Made by a program: the position numbers and the translations under genes. The notes beneath the pieces are model-generated. The model saw only the letters and a program-made list of their open reading frames with translations, had not been told where the DNA came from and did not search any database. Below, one piece after another: positions 1-10,413 of a DNA stretch of 64,000 nt (position 1 is its first letter; each line of letters starts with the position of its first letter). Origin of the DNA: Drosophila persimilis. Lineage: Eukaryota; Arthropoda; Insecta; Diptera; Drosophilidae. Location: NCBI RefSeq assembly GCF_003286085.1, contig NW_020825597.1, positions 1 through 64,000 on the forward strand, given 5' to 3'.

Positions 1-322
1 ACAGAGCGAGAAAGAGTGAAATAGTTTTCTTGATTCTGGCTATAATAACAATACGATCTGGTTCAGATTTTGCACTCTAGCTCTAGCTCTTATAGTCTTT
101 GAGCACTAGGCGCTGAAGGGGACGGACAGACGGACGGACGGACGGACGGACGGACGGACAGACGGACAGACAGACATGGCTCAATCGACTCGGCTATTGA
201 TGCTGATCAAGAATATATATACTTTATGGGGTCGGAAACGATTCCTTCTGGACGTTACACACATCCACTTTTACCACAAATCTAATATACCTCAATACTC
301 ATTTTGAGTATCGGGTATAAAA
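1..322 (-). mobile_element. DINE-1/ISY-type Helitron, 5' part, cut by window edge
   Basis: Reverse-oriented Helitron 5' half: the (GGAC/AGAC)n tract lies at 120-175 and the terminal inverted repeat CTCATTTTGAGTATCGGGTA at 298-318. The rest lies outside the window. It abuts amplicon copy 1 in the same way that the Helitron at 14595 abuts copy 2, so it is probably part of the duplicated unit. Confidence 0.85.
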
Positions 323-391
323 ACAACACTGCCGATGCGACAAAAGCCATCTCCGCAACATCAGCTTAAACCCTTCTAAGGCCACCAGAAG

Positions 392-772
392 AACGCCGCA
401 CCTGAAGACCACATCGGGACGAACCAAATCGTCGACCTCACGGGGGACACCGACTCGGAGAGGTCCGACGTCTACACGGACACGGAGAGCGAAACGTCGT
501 CCGGCAACAGCACGGACGACGGAGAGGAGTACACCACGGACTCGGAGGAGGAGGAGACCCCCGAGACGCGGAGGTACGACCCCCCGCCGCCATACTACCG
601 CCGTTGCCCGCCGGGCAGCATCACATTGCAAGAAGGGCCGTCGGAGCTGCCCTCGTACCAGCAGGCACTGAGAGCCACCCTACCACGCGTCCCTCGGATC
701 TCGGCCCCTTCGTTTTCACCATTCGCCCATTCGACGACTACTCTAGGCCCCGCGACGCACCCCGACGCCTGA
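392..772 (+). pseudogene. Acidic retroelement ORF, copy 1, start codon lost
   Basis: This frame stays open to the TGA at 770-772 and matches the 127-aa ORF at 14967-15350. An 18-bp deletion before 392, between short GAA repeats, has removed the ATG present in copy 2. The product would be very acidic (a VDLTGDTDSE stretch and several EEE/DSE clusters), with proline-tyrosine motifs near the middle. It sits just upstream of an LTR remnant, so it is probably the 3' ORF of an LTR retrotransposon and not a host gene. No enzymatic domain is visible. Confidence 0.55.
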
Positions 773-1374
773 GGTGTAAGAGCTATCTGCTGCCGAGTAC
801 GCCGCCCGTTGGACGGTGGCTCCGCCAGAGTGGACAACGAACACCGCCAACCGAAAGACATCAGGTCACGCGGACTTTCCCCACTCCAGGCCAAGCCATC
901 GGCCAAGTGCGGTCTTCCGGGTTCATCAACTGCGGAAAGATGTGGCCGCGAAAATCTGCGACGATCACCAAGAACGGCAAAGTGCACTCCGACGCGGAAA
1001 TGCATTTTCAAACCCGCAGACCCAGCAATACGGACCTATAAAAAGACGGCGACGAGAACCAAAGAACAACTAACGCAGAAAACTTGGTTCGGAGTACAGA
1101 CGTTGTACCCGGATCTTACAAGAAACACCGGCGATCAATTAAACTAAGTTCATTTAAAGCACTAAGAATTATAATAAAGTGTCAAATTATCCAAGTAAAC
1201 ACCCGATTGCGTAAGTTCACTCCAACTAGCCGAGGCACCGACACTACCCCACCCCGAGTCCACGCACGCCGTTTCGTATGCACGACGAGCGACGTTCACT
1301 CCAGCCCCGATCCACCTCTCTACGATTGGCCGACCCCCGACGCCGCCCTTAATGTTCCATACATTTCTACAAAA
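773..1374 (+). mobile_element. LTR-retroelement 3' end remnant, copy 1
   Basis: Counterpart of 15351-16240 in copy 2. About 287 bp, including the polypurine tract and the start of the LTR, is missing at about 855; the joint falls in short matching sequence (ACCGAA/ACCAAA). A TATA-like TATAAAAAG lies near 1037 and AATAAAG near 1174, in promoter and polyadenylation order for an LTR. Confidence 0.5.
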
Positions 1375-1655
1375 TTTCTTGTGGATTGAACCCTGGACGT
1401 GACTGAGCTTACCTGAGCCTGAAATATGTCCATCACACCACATGCCCCTCCCACTCTCCCTCCCACTCCCAATCTCCCTTGAGATGAAGAACATTATAAC
1501 TGATTTAGTGGCCAAGAAGGAAACCTTTAAAGGGGATGATCGCAAGATGTAAGGATTCACGAATGCTTTAAGGCATAGAAGGGCAACCGCAAATTGGGTG
1601 ATATTCGTCTACGTCTATTCGTCTACTCGATAAACTTTTCTTGTCTTGTATTTCT

Positions 1656-1814
1656 TTATAAAATATATAAAACGTTTTGAGCATCCAGTTTCTCGTTCAG
1701 CCCACGATCGCGCCACTGGATCATATCATTGTAGATGGGAACAGCATTGCCATCGTCTAGGGTGAGGTCCTCGATCACGTGCCGGTTGCCACGAAGTGCC
1801 CCCTTCGATTGGGG
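1656..1814 (-). CDS. C-terminal exon of unknown gene, copy 1
   Basis: A minus-strand frame closes at TAA (1656-1658) after a stretch with normal protein composition, including IEDLTLDDGNAVPIYNDM and QWRDRGLNEKLDAQN. The frame is identical in copy 2 (16522-16680). I see no start codon or confident acceptor, so this is a partial exon or a gene remnant captured in the unit. I do not recognise the family. The downstream minus-strand exon at 2108-2436 may belong to the same gene; that is only inferred from orientation. Confidence 0.35.
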   Translation of the reverse strand, partial: PQSKGALRGNRHVIEDLTLDDGNAVPIYNDMIQWRDRGLNEKLDAQNVLYIL

Positions 1815-2107
1815 GAGAAGTAAAATGTTAAACTAGATGTGTAGTGTGTAGTAGTAGTGCTCGTCTGTGATTGTGTGTGATTGTGAAATCCAAGCGAGTA
1901 TCTCGTCTGACACTTCAGGCAGTGACTGCTTTTCTCCATGAGATATGTTTTCGAGTACATAGTAGGATAAAAACAAAAATATTATACGACACAGTAGGCT
2001 ATATTTTATGTGATTTTTCTAGTATCAATCTAGTATTCTTATGAGTGTGTCTAGTACATTTGGTATTTTTTCTACAATAAATCAGCCAGCCCAGGCCGAG
2101 GGCCTGA

Positions 2108-2436
2108 TTATCGACGATTTTGCAGGAATTGCTGATAGCTTAGGACGTCCATAAACGCCAGGTTGGCCAACGGTTCTGTGTCGTTCGAATGTTTCGGATT
2201 CGGTCGTAATTCCGCCTCTTTGGGTGCGACATCTGCCTTTGGCACCGCTGTTGAATTGACATTAGAATCGGCTTCGGATTTGCTTCCGAAGAAAAAATTG
2301 GTCAGGATACTCTCCCGCCTCTTGCCGCCGGGATCACCAGTATCCCCGCGGGCTCGACCGCCACCACCACCGCCCTCGTCCATGAAGGGCGTCATTATTT
2401 CCATGGGGAAGGGGTAAAGGATACAGCAACGGCGCT
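2108..2436 (-). CDS. C-terminal exon of unknown gene, glycine/serine-rich
   Basis: Minus-strand exon with a plausible acceptor (…GCCGCAG) at its upstream edge, running about 108 codons to a stop at 2108. Visible features are a PMEIMTPFMDEGGGGGGR stretch, a basic KRRES site, and an end in LSYQQFLQNRR. An ATG inside the exon at about 2404 could start a shorter protein. In copy 2 the same frame carries a CGA-to-TGA change. Family not recognised; copy 1 is the better preserved version. Confidence 0.4.
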
Positions 2437-2699
2437 CTGCGGCAATCGAGGTGAGAATTTGTAGATGCCTTAGCTGCAGGGTAATCTTGGTACTCCCATT
2501 AATTTGTGTTTGCTTTATAAAATATGAAACAAAAAACGGACAAACATTACATGGCAAACAAACATGTTAATCGATACTGTCTGGCATCTTAGCACGGCGT
2601 CGCTGTTTTGCCTGCTTGGAACGCTTGCCGTCTCCACCACCATCGTTACAATCTTGCTCTTGTTTTTGACCGTCCTTCATCATGACAGTGGGACCAATG

Positions 2700-4630
2700 C
2701 ACAATGGTCCGAACGACCACTTTTGTTGGCCAAAATTAATAACTCCCGAACGGAACAAGATTTTTTCATTTAGTTTTTTGTATTGGATATATATAATCAA
2801 AAAGAAATGGATTTAAGAAAAATATGGGTGTGGCACCGCCCCTTTTTTAAATAATTCATTATTAAATTTGTAGTTATAGTGAAAAAACGTATTAAACATA
2901 TTTCATTTAAGAAAACGGCGTTGCAAGACTAAAAAAAATTTTGATTAAAATAAAAATAAAATCGTTTAAAGGTTTCCGTAAATTATTGTCGAAATCCTTG
3001 TCTAGAAGCAAGGTTAACGCCTCGTTAGGTGATGTGTGTGCCGGCTTTCCGACTGGGTCCTGTAAAACCTTACGAACTTAATTAGCATTCTCTGGACATA
3101 AAGATAAATATATTGAAATAAAGGCTTGTGGCCAATCCACATATTTTCGTTCCAACAACTTTGAATTTTACCGGCATTTGTTCCGATATGTTGCCAAACG
3201 ATAACAAATTTTCTTGCTGGTACCTTCAAAAGCTTTATTAATTTCATATGATATGTCGCCTTAAGATCCGTTTTCAAATAATTGATAATTTTACCCTTCT
3301 CTGAATTCCATACGGCAAAGAAATCTGCATTTTCGAATTTGAGGTTATGCTATATTAATGAAAATTCCAAGAATTGTGGTAAAAAGTGGCATTTCTAACT
3401 ATATACATTTCAAAAAGAATTTATTAATCTACGACACACAAAAGGTTTCAGGGTGGGACTAGGTAGGACCAAAGACTATAAAATACCAAGATGTTGCATG
3501 AGCGACCAAAAAGCTGTTCTATGGCGGGTCCTAACATTAGAACCCAAAAGGCACGAGGGAGCGCGCGGGGTTTCAATTCCCTTTTCGCCTGTACTTCGTC
3601 TCTACCGCGACCCCGCTGCCCATTGGTTTCGTCTGTTCGGCAATGCCTTCACCAGCAACGAAATAATTCTGGACTCTCGAGCCTCAGCACCGTCGAAGCG
3701 GTGGTCGCGGATCGCCGATGTCTTTGGAGCGGCACAGTGGGACCTTTGGCCTTTGGCTAAATTAGTTAGTGAATATGAGTTCAATAAATATTTGCACACT
3801 GAAAAAATGTTAAACTTTGAGTGCTTATATCTTCTAAACTAAAACTATCTTGAAAATTCGATTGGAAAATTCTCTATTAGATGCGTACTTTAAATTGATC
3901 TAAAGCAATCATACAATTTTTTTACTATTTCGGCTGAGTCCCCACTGTGCCGCGCCAAAGACACTTAGCCACCACGCTGCCCTACGGTTTCGGCACGCAG
4001 ACGATTCATATTTTGTTTTTGTATTCTTTCTCTCGAGACACACCGACTCGACGCTGACCGAGGCATTGACGAAGCCGAGTAGCATTTCGGAGGCGAAGGT
4101 AGCGTAAAAGAGAATTGAAGTAATAGCCCCGCGCGCCCGTACCATGAAGCGTCAAACAAAAATTGAAAAAGAATTTGTTCCTCATGCAACATCTTGGTAT
4201 TGTATAGTCTTTGGTAGGACTCACTTTGTAGACTTTTTCAAAAATTAGTTTTCATTACAAGTTGGCACATGTTAAAGGCCTCACTTTAACCTTCAATTAC
4301 GAAGACATCACAACTACTAGAGACAGTTAAAAACTCAATACACGTAGTAAGAACCCGACAGATTAAGATTCATCAAAAAAATTTAATCACGTCTTGGCGT
4401 TTTTCAATCTTTGAGAGATCTAAAGTGGTTATTAATTTGGCACGTGCTTTACTAAAAAAACAGTGGGTTGCACAGCTGATTTTGCGAATGTGTCGCCATC
4501 TATGGAAATTTCTGGTACGCAGATTTAATGGTCGATCTTTTTCTAATGCAGAGCTATCAAAACCAGGTGTCAGTTTTGACTTTGAAAAATTAGGTTTTGG
4601 CCAACAAAAGTGGTCGTTCGGACCATAGTG
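2700..4630. mobile_element. Transib-type DNA transposon, non-autonomous
   Basis: The ends are CACAATGGTCCGAACG at 2700 and the inverse CGTTCGGACCATAGTG at 4615-4630; the inverted repeat extends to about 36 bp (2700-2735/4595-4630). Copy 2 shows the uninterrupted site, and CAATG is duplicated on both sides (2695-2699 and 4631-4635). A CACWATGG terminus with 5-bp target duplication is the hallmark of the RAG1-related Transib superfamily. No long transposase ORF is present, so it is a deleted or non-autonomous copy. A second inverted repeat is nested inside. Confidence 0.75.
3455..4236. repeat. Nested ~290-bp inverted repeat within Transib
   Basis: Arm 3455-3745 (begins near ACCAAAGACTATAAAATACC) is the reverse complement, with mismatches, of about 3943-4236. 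The inner ends read CACAGTGGGAC and GTCCCCACTGTG around a ~200-bp AT-rich loop. The arms read as a foldback or second nested element; the short ORFs in them are mirror images and not genes. Confidence 0.6.
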
Positions 4631-5101
4631 CAATGTGCTGCTCTAATTGCTCCACGGAGTTGAATTGTCCATCACCACCTCCATCGTTACGAGCACGACG
4701 TTGCTTGTGGCCGGCCTTGACCATGACTGTCTTCTTAATTGGCTGCTTGATTTGCTCCATGGAGTTTTGCTTGCCGTCTCCAGCGCCTACTTTACCAATG
4801 TCCTGCTCGAATTGTCCCACCGAGTTGCACTTTCCGTCGCCACCACCATCGTTGCGACCACGACCTTGCTTACGACCGCCCTTGACCATGACAGTTGTCC
4901 CAATGTGCTGCTCGTCTCCAGCTTCTTCGTAACGATCACGCTTTTGTTTTTTGGCGGACACGTTGGCACTGTCGCCAATATCCCGCTCGAAGTGCACCAT
5001 CGACTTTAGCTTGAAGTGGAGCTCGTTGGCGAACTCGTGATCAGACTTCCGGTTTTAAAATGAAGTTCCTATAAAAATTAAACCAAAATTAAACCAATGA
5101 A

Positions 5102-5476
5102 ATGGATGAAATACAAGAAAAAGGAATCCGGGGGAAAGAAGAAAGGGCAGTCGAAGAAAACTAAGGGGAAAACGATGGGGAAAATCAGGGAATAATTGCA
5201 GGCCGGGAAGAGAATGTGGGAGTGAGAAAAAGTAAGGGAAAAGTATGGATACCCTTTGAAACGATAGAAGAAAACCAGCTCCCTCTCACAGTGTGGCTTA
5301 GCACTTATTATAGGTTTTCATTATTTTTAATCACTCAGTCAACGAATAGAAATAAGTCCCAAAAACTAGATATACATATTTCAAAAACAATTTCGATCTT
5401 TATTCAAAATTTTAAACGAAGCATCTCCGTGTGCCACATTCGGAGGCGCCCCAATAGGCCTCGCTCCCCAGTCTGA
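5102..5476 (+). pseudogene. Charged ORF, copy 1, TAA at codon 21
   Basis: Starts ATGGATGAAATACAAG as in the 124-aa open version at 47537-47911, but codon 21 is TAA (5162-5164) where copy 4 has AAA. Downstream the frame is open again to 5476. Lysine/glutamate/glycine-rich at the N-terminus; no family recognised. Confidence 0.4.
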
Positions 5477-5726
5477 TTCGCGGCTGAGGCTGGAAAATGG
5501 TCAATGGCTGTGTGTTGGAGTGACTGGAAGGAAGGCTAGTATATACCGTTAAAATTTTCTGGAATATCTTGAAGATGGTTTGGCCCATGGGCCATTTGTA
5601 GGCCATTGTGCAGCTCCACAAAAATTGTGAACCGTGAAGTCGTAGGGCTGCGCGATGGCCATCATCAAGGACCAAGCGCGGATGCGTTTCACTAGCCTGT
5701 GCCCTCACCGAAGACCCCATTTCCAT
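5412..5726 (-). other. Unnamed minus-strand gene fragment (module U4), copy 1
   Basis: This ~300-bp module recurs at 18342, 23987, 27960 and 47847. Here it gives a 104-aa minus-strand frame starting MEMGSSVRAQASE. A second minus frame (MAIAQPYDFTVH…) looks about as protein-like, so the true frame is uncertain. It probably derives from one exon of a host gene. The BEL/Pao element inserted at its edge (GACAG) in copy 3. Confidence 0.4.
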
Positions 5727-5769
5727 CAGCTATGCGCCCCCGAATGATAGCCTTTGATTTGGACAGTAA

Positions 5770-6685
5770 TTTATAATAAAAATAATTTATATTTTGACAA
5801 TAATTTGTATGACTTTAGATGCAAAGAAAAGCCAACTTTTCCAGACTGCAAATCCCTTGAGAAATGCCACAAACCCCGCAGAAGAGAAGGAGCCATAGGG
5901 GCAGGGGCAGGGACAGTAGCAGGTGCTGAAGGGTAGGTGGGCTGTGCGACTGACAGACAGAAGACGAGCCCTGACAGGCATCGAGGCAGAAACTTGTTAG
6001 CAATGCTCCCCCCGCAACCCCCCTCCCCATCCCCGCCCTTTGGCTGTTGTTGCCTCGTTTTCGCTTTTCCTTTTCGCATTTCGCTTTTCGTTTAAATTGT
6101 GCAACATTTCCGAGATGCAAAAATGCCGCTTGCCTTTGCCTCTTCGCCGAGTAATTAAAATGCAAAGCAAAGTGCAGCAATTTGAGCCTAATAATAATGG
6201 CAGCAGAAGCAGCAGCGAACAGGAGCCGACGGCAGCATAACGGGCGGGAAATCAACAAACAAACAACTAAATGGGGGACAAACAACAAAATGGTTAGCCC
6301 CAACGTGCACCGGCCAATATCGTGGCACATTTCAACGCAACATTTCCCAGAGATGCCAGACATTGAAACTTTCTTAACGTTTTCAATTTCCGCCTCAAAG
6401 CCGAGAGCAGGGAAGAGAGAGAGAGAGAGCAGGAAAGAGAGAGGTTGAGAGAGTAAAGTGTGGCAATTGAAAATTGAATGTGCCCCGTCGTGGAAGTGGA
6501 CACAGACCCCAAAAACATCATAAAAGCTTAGACCTAGAGCCGCATAATGCACTGAGAGAATATTTATGGAGACTACGATATATTTCGATTAACATACAGG
6601 CGATAACGTTACATATCGATAGCCATACAACGTGAAATATTATTTTGATCAAAACATTATAAATTAAACTTTAAATAATAATTTA
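5770..6685. other. Noncoding host-like DNA (module U5), copy 1
   Basis: Mixed-composition DNA with CA/GA-rich tracts, a (GA)n run near 6414-6445 and several runs typical of Drosophila intron or promoter DNA. Long minus-strand frames exist, but they are low-complexity and change between copies. No gene is supported. Confidence 0.4.
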
Positions 6686-7803
6686 ACGAGGGGGAACGTT
6701 TTGAGTTGCTGCGGACACCGCAACTCTACGGTTATACCCGATACTAAGTCAGTATGGCTCTCCTCCGGCAGACGCCGCTAATATTAAACGACACGACAAA
6801 GAGTGCGTGCGAGAGAGACAGAAAATCAGTCTGAGCGTGACGTCGGGCGCTGCGTAGCCACTGCAAATTGATTTGTTCCTTTTGGCTATAAAAATGATCC
6901 GATCTAATCCAGATTCAGCAACCTGATAGATATGGTCATTATTTATGATTCTGCGTTTTTAGTTTTCTCGAATCTGCAATATTGTTGATGCAAAAGATTT
7001 TCGTCCTTTGTGTGGGCGGAAGGGGGTGGGGCGAAATTTTGAGATATACGTTTTATAGTGAGATCTAACAGGAGTACGGACACTAAATTTGGTTACTCTA
7101 GCCTTAATACTCTCTGAGATTTGTGAATATCCCCAGATTTGCATCCTTTGCGGAGGCGGAAGGGGGTGTGGCGAAATTTTGAAACAAACTCGTCTCGGTC
7201 TGATATATTAGGAGTGTGGATACCAAATTTGGTTGCTCTAGCTTTTATAGTCTCTGAGATCTAGGCGCTAATGTTTTACTCTAAGCAAAGCCGCCTATGC
7301 TACGTGTGTGTTAGAGTGAGACAGAGCGAGAAAGAGTGAAATTGTTTTCGTGATTCTGGCTGTAATAATTATACGATCCAATTCAGATTCTGTAGTCTAA
7401 AAGATATGGTCATCCTCTACGATTCTGCGTTTTTGGTTTTCTCGTATCTTTAAAATTGTGGATGCCACAGATTTTCGCCCTTTGTGGGAGCGGAAGTGGG
7501 CGGGGCAAAGTTTTGAAATATTTTTGTAGCAGTGACATATCACGGAAGTCTGGATCCAAAACATCGTTGCTCTAGCTCTTATAGTCTTTGAGCATTAGGC
7601 GCTGAAGGGGACAGACAGACGGACAGACGGACAGACGGACGGACGGACAGACAGACATGGCTCAATCGACTCGGCTATTGATGCTGATTAAGAATATATA
7701 TACTTTATGGGGTCGGAAACGATTCCTTCTGGACGTTACACACATCCACTTTTACCACAAATCTAATATACCCCAATACTCATTTTGAGTATCGGGTATA
7801 AAA
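6686..7803 (-). mobile_element. Helitron, full length, reverse orientation
   Basis: Runs from CGAGGGGGAACG with the hairpin GAGTTGCTGCGGACACCGCAACTC (split here as GAGTTGCTGCGG/CACCGCAACTC) to GAGTATCGGGTATAAA. Copy 2 shows the unfilled site at 19612, so this insertion post-dates the duplication of the unit. Confidence 0.9.
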
Positions 7804-8430
7804 ATTAAGTAGAAAATATAAATAATTATAATTCATAATATTATTATTATTATTCCATTGTACTATACATAAATCTACAAAATATGTACATATAATACGA
7901 TAATTTTGATCAAAACAATTTAAATTGAATTTCATAAATATTTGAGTAATTAATAATAAAAATAGATAATTCTATTATTATTCCATAAAAAAACTGTACA
8001 TAAATCTACGGAATAGTTTTCTCCAGGTGTCAACCCCATTCGGATTATATAGATTTATCCACTTCCAAATTTAAGTTTAAGGCAGCTGCAGTTAATGGGT
8101 TAAAGTATCTCTCAAATGCAGCTCATTAAAAATATTTTCAAACTCAAAAATGTCAATAATTTTCGCTTCTTTCGCCATTCCCAGGTTAGACGGCCTACAT
8201 TATATTGCTAAAAATGTGAATTAATTTGAGGTTGGCGTACATATATCGTAGTGTAATCGATAGTATCGAGCCAAAACGATCTTAATTATGATCACTAGAT
8301 TTAAGAGATATACGAAATAAAACGAATGAGCAAGGAACTACATCGAGCGGATTAAGGAAGGTCTTAATTGGGTAGACGGATTCCACTGGAAAACTGTTGA
8401 AGGGACTTAGCTCGTACAGGTTTTATGAAA
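7804..8430. other. AT-rich spacer (module U6), copy 1
   Basis: Very AT-rich spacer leading to the protamine-like gene, shared with copies 2 and 3. It may include the promoter of that gene, but no definite core promoter stands out. No coding region seen. Confidence 0.4.
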
Positions 8431-8431
8431 A

Positions 8432-8986
8432 ATGTCTAAGATGAGCTCTCTTACCGCATATTTAAATTACCTGAGGGACTGCAAACGCAGGTTTCCATCC
8501 ATGTCCCACGGACAGAGGGCGGTACATGTCGCAGCGCATCGTTGGCTTGCGATCTTCCCAGGCCACAGAGCTCGGTACCGTGGGTTGAGTTCTTTGCGCA
8601 TTTAAATCCACTAATGAGTGCAGCAGTTCCCTTTTGCTCTCTACAGCCTGACTATCGACCTGCAATCTCCATAGGACCCATTAAGCAAGGCAACAGCAGC
8701 AGCTTGCTCTGCACTGAACGGGATGCCATAGCCAGCCAACAGCTCCTGCAACAGTGTCGACTGATTCCTCCCTGGACGAGGAGGAATGTTTCAGGAGCCC
8801 ACTTGTGCTAAGAGTAAGCCCAAGAAGGCGAGTTGTGGAATGCGCAGACGCAAGAAGTCGGCTTGCAAAAAGAGGAAAAGCAGAAGGTCCAAGAAAAGAT
8901 GCTCAAAGCCACCCTGCAAGTCTCGCAAATCCCGCAAATCCAACAAGTCAAAGTCCAAGATGATGATCCTCACGAAATTTGGCTAA
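8432..8986 (+). CDS. MST-HMG/protamine-like sperm chromatin protein, copy 1
   Basis: ATG at 8432 opens 58 codons (MSKMSSLTAYLNYLRDCKRR…, ending …GHRARYRG then TAA at 8606). Their aromatic/Trp/Arg spacing resembles the HMG-box-like domain of Drosophila sperm nuclear basic proteins. In the same phase, 8795-8986 encodes a Lys/Arg/Ser/Cys-rich tail (TCAKSKPKKASCGMRRRKKS…) ending TTTGGCTAA. TTTCAG at 8789-8794 looks like a splice acceptor, so a two-exon gene is plausible, but no strong phase-matched donor is clear. Alternatively the tail starts at the ATG at 8786 (66 aa). Such proteins replace histones in spermatids. Family call is by composition and motif; the exact orthologue is unknown. Confidence 0.6.
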
Positions 8987-9096
8987 AAAGAAAATTACTG
9001 TAAATTCACACGTGTTGGTCCTGGAAGTCGAGTTTTATAGACTGGAATATCCGTATTTCCAAGTTTTTTCTATAAACAAAATAATTTTATTTTTAG

Positions 9097-9229
9097 GTAG
9101 TAGAGAATCCGCTCCTGGGGCATTTCGAAGTGGCCCAAAAGCTGCTTCAGGTGCCCATTCGGCCAAAGCTGGGGTTGGAGTACGTTGAATTTCTTGAAGG
9201 TGCTCCTGAACATGCAGAACTTTATTTTA
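9097..9229 (+). CDS. Orphan exon of unknown gene, copy 1
   Basis: A pyrimidine/AT tract ending TTTTTAG precedes an open stretch reading ENPLLGHFEVAQKLLQV, then PKLGLEYVEFLEG and PEHAELYF, before AT-rich DNA. It looks like one exon of a real gene captured in the unit. Copies 2 and 3 have lost 31 bp of it. It converges on the TAF5-like fragment. Family not recognised. Confidence 0.35.
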
Positions 9230-9274
9230 TCCATTTTATTATATTTATATTATTATATTATAATAATATTTATT

Positions 9275-9748
9275 TTATACGTCCAGTGGCTTGCGGATCA
9301 GCATGAGCTTTTCGATGCGCCTCTTGTACGAGTCGTACAGCTCGTGTTTGTTCCTACCTACGAAGTATATATGCCTCTGCAACTTTCCGCTCCACACCAT
9401 TTGCAGGTAAGCAATGGCCAGAGTGGGATACAGCATCACGTATAGTTCATACTTACGAAAGTCAACCATTTCCTTGGTGACCTTCCCGATCGTCTCGAAC
9501 ATCTGCTCATAGTCCTCGGGCACCTTATCTGGTACGGTACTACAGAACCTTTGCTGGATTGGTCCGAGTCCAGCACACTCATAAAAATCGACGAAATCTT
9601 CGTCGAATTTACTCTTACCCACGCCGTCATCTTTCTGCACCTCCGATATCCCAGAGTCTAAAACTGTGTCAGCTTCTGCGTGGTAATTTATAAGCAGCGA
9701 GACATTTATTGCATGTCCCCATCGGTCTTTTGCCAGGGTTCCTTGCAT
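9275..9748 (-). CDS. TAF5-like (cannonball-like?) N-terminal-domain fragment, copy 1
   Basis: A 157-aa minus-strand frame from MQGTLAKDRWGH to IRKPLDV. The segment FRKYELYVMLYPTLAIAYLQ followed by a conserved-looking HELYDSYKRRIEKL matches the helical NTD2 pattern of TAF5 (YEL…YP.F…YL…G…HE…L..L). TAF5 is a TFIID/SAGA scaffold; in Drosophila its testis paralogue cannonball is needed for spermatocyte transcription. The C-terminal WD40 repeats of the family are absent, so this is a fragment or a truncated protein. The ATG abuts a Helitron end, and copy 3 lacks it, so the start is doubtful. Identity beyond TAF5-like is inference. Confidence 0.5.
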   Translation of the reverse strand: MQGTLAKDRWGHAINVSLLINYHAEADTVLDSGISEVQKDDGVGKSKFDEDFVDFYECAGLGPIQQRFCSTVPDKVPEDYEQMFETIGKVTKEMVDFRKYELYVMLYPTLAIAYLQMVWSGKLQRHIYFVGRNKHELYDSYKRRIEKLMLIRKPLDV

Positions 9749-9749
9749 T

Positions 9750-10413
9750 TTTTTATACCCGATACTCAAAATGAGTATTGTTTTATACCCGATACTCAAA
9801 ATGAGTATTGGGGTATATTAGATTTGTGGTAAAAGTGGATGTGTGTAACGTCCAGAAGTAATCGTTTCCGACCCTATAAAGTATATATATTCTTGATCAG
9901 CATCAATAGCCGAGTCGATTGAGCCCTGTCTGTCTGTCCGTCCGTCCGTCTGTCCGTCTGTCCGTCCCCTTCAGCGCCTAATTCTCAAAGACTATAAGAG
10001 CTAGAGCAACGATGTTTTGGATCCAGACTTCTGTGATATGTCACTGCTCCAAAAATATTTCAAAACTTTGCCCCGCCCTCTTCCGCCCCCACAAAGGGCG
10101 AAAATCTGTGGCATCCACAATTTCGACGATACGAGAAAACTAAAAACGCAGAATCGTAGAAGATGACTATATCTTCTAGAGTGCAAAATCTGAACCAGAT
10201 CGTATAAATATTACAGCCAGAATCACGAAAACAATTTCACTCTTTCTCGCTCTGTCTCACTCTAACACACAGGTTTCATGGTCGGTTTTGCCAATTGCAA
10301 AATATGAGTTCAAGGATCTCAGAACCTATAAAAGCCAGAGCAACCAAATTTGGTATCCTCACTCCTGTGATATCGGACTGAGACGAGTTTGTTTCAAAAT
10401 TTCGCCACACCCT
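9750..10413 (+). mobile_element. Helitron, 5' part with duplicated terminus
   Basis: The 31-bp 5' end (TTTTATACCCGATACTCAAA…) occurs twice in tandem (9750-9780, 9781-9811). The element is cut at 10413, where Gypsy sequence begins. Copy 2 carries the same duplicated terminus with the full element behind it. Confidence 0.85.

Larger units (their letters stand above)
2567..5000 (-). pseudogene. GGGDGK-repeat protein gene, copy 1, split by transposon
   Basis: The two halves, 4636-5000 (N-terminal) and 2567-2699 (C-terminal), align to the continuous 165-aa ORF at 17433-17930. They are separated exactly by the 1931-bp Transib insertion with CAATG duplicated on both sides. The split leaves no continuous frame, so this copy is disrupted unless the element were spliced out, for which there is no evidence. 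Confidence 0.7.

Noticed and set aside
120-175. GGAC/AGAC tract as a possible telomeric or CRISPR-like repeat
   Set aside because: It is the internal microsatellite of the Helitron, present at the same place in every copy.
2163-2417. Plus-strand 84-aa ORF with polyproline
   Set aside because: Antisense of the minus exon with the GGGGGG run; the minus frame has the better composition and acceptor.
5815-6552. 245-aa minus ORF over module U5
   Set aside because: Low complexity, frame and length differ in copies 2-4; treated as noncoding.
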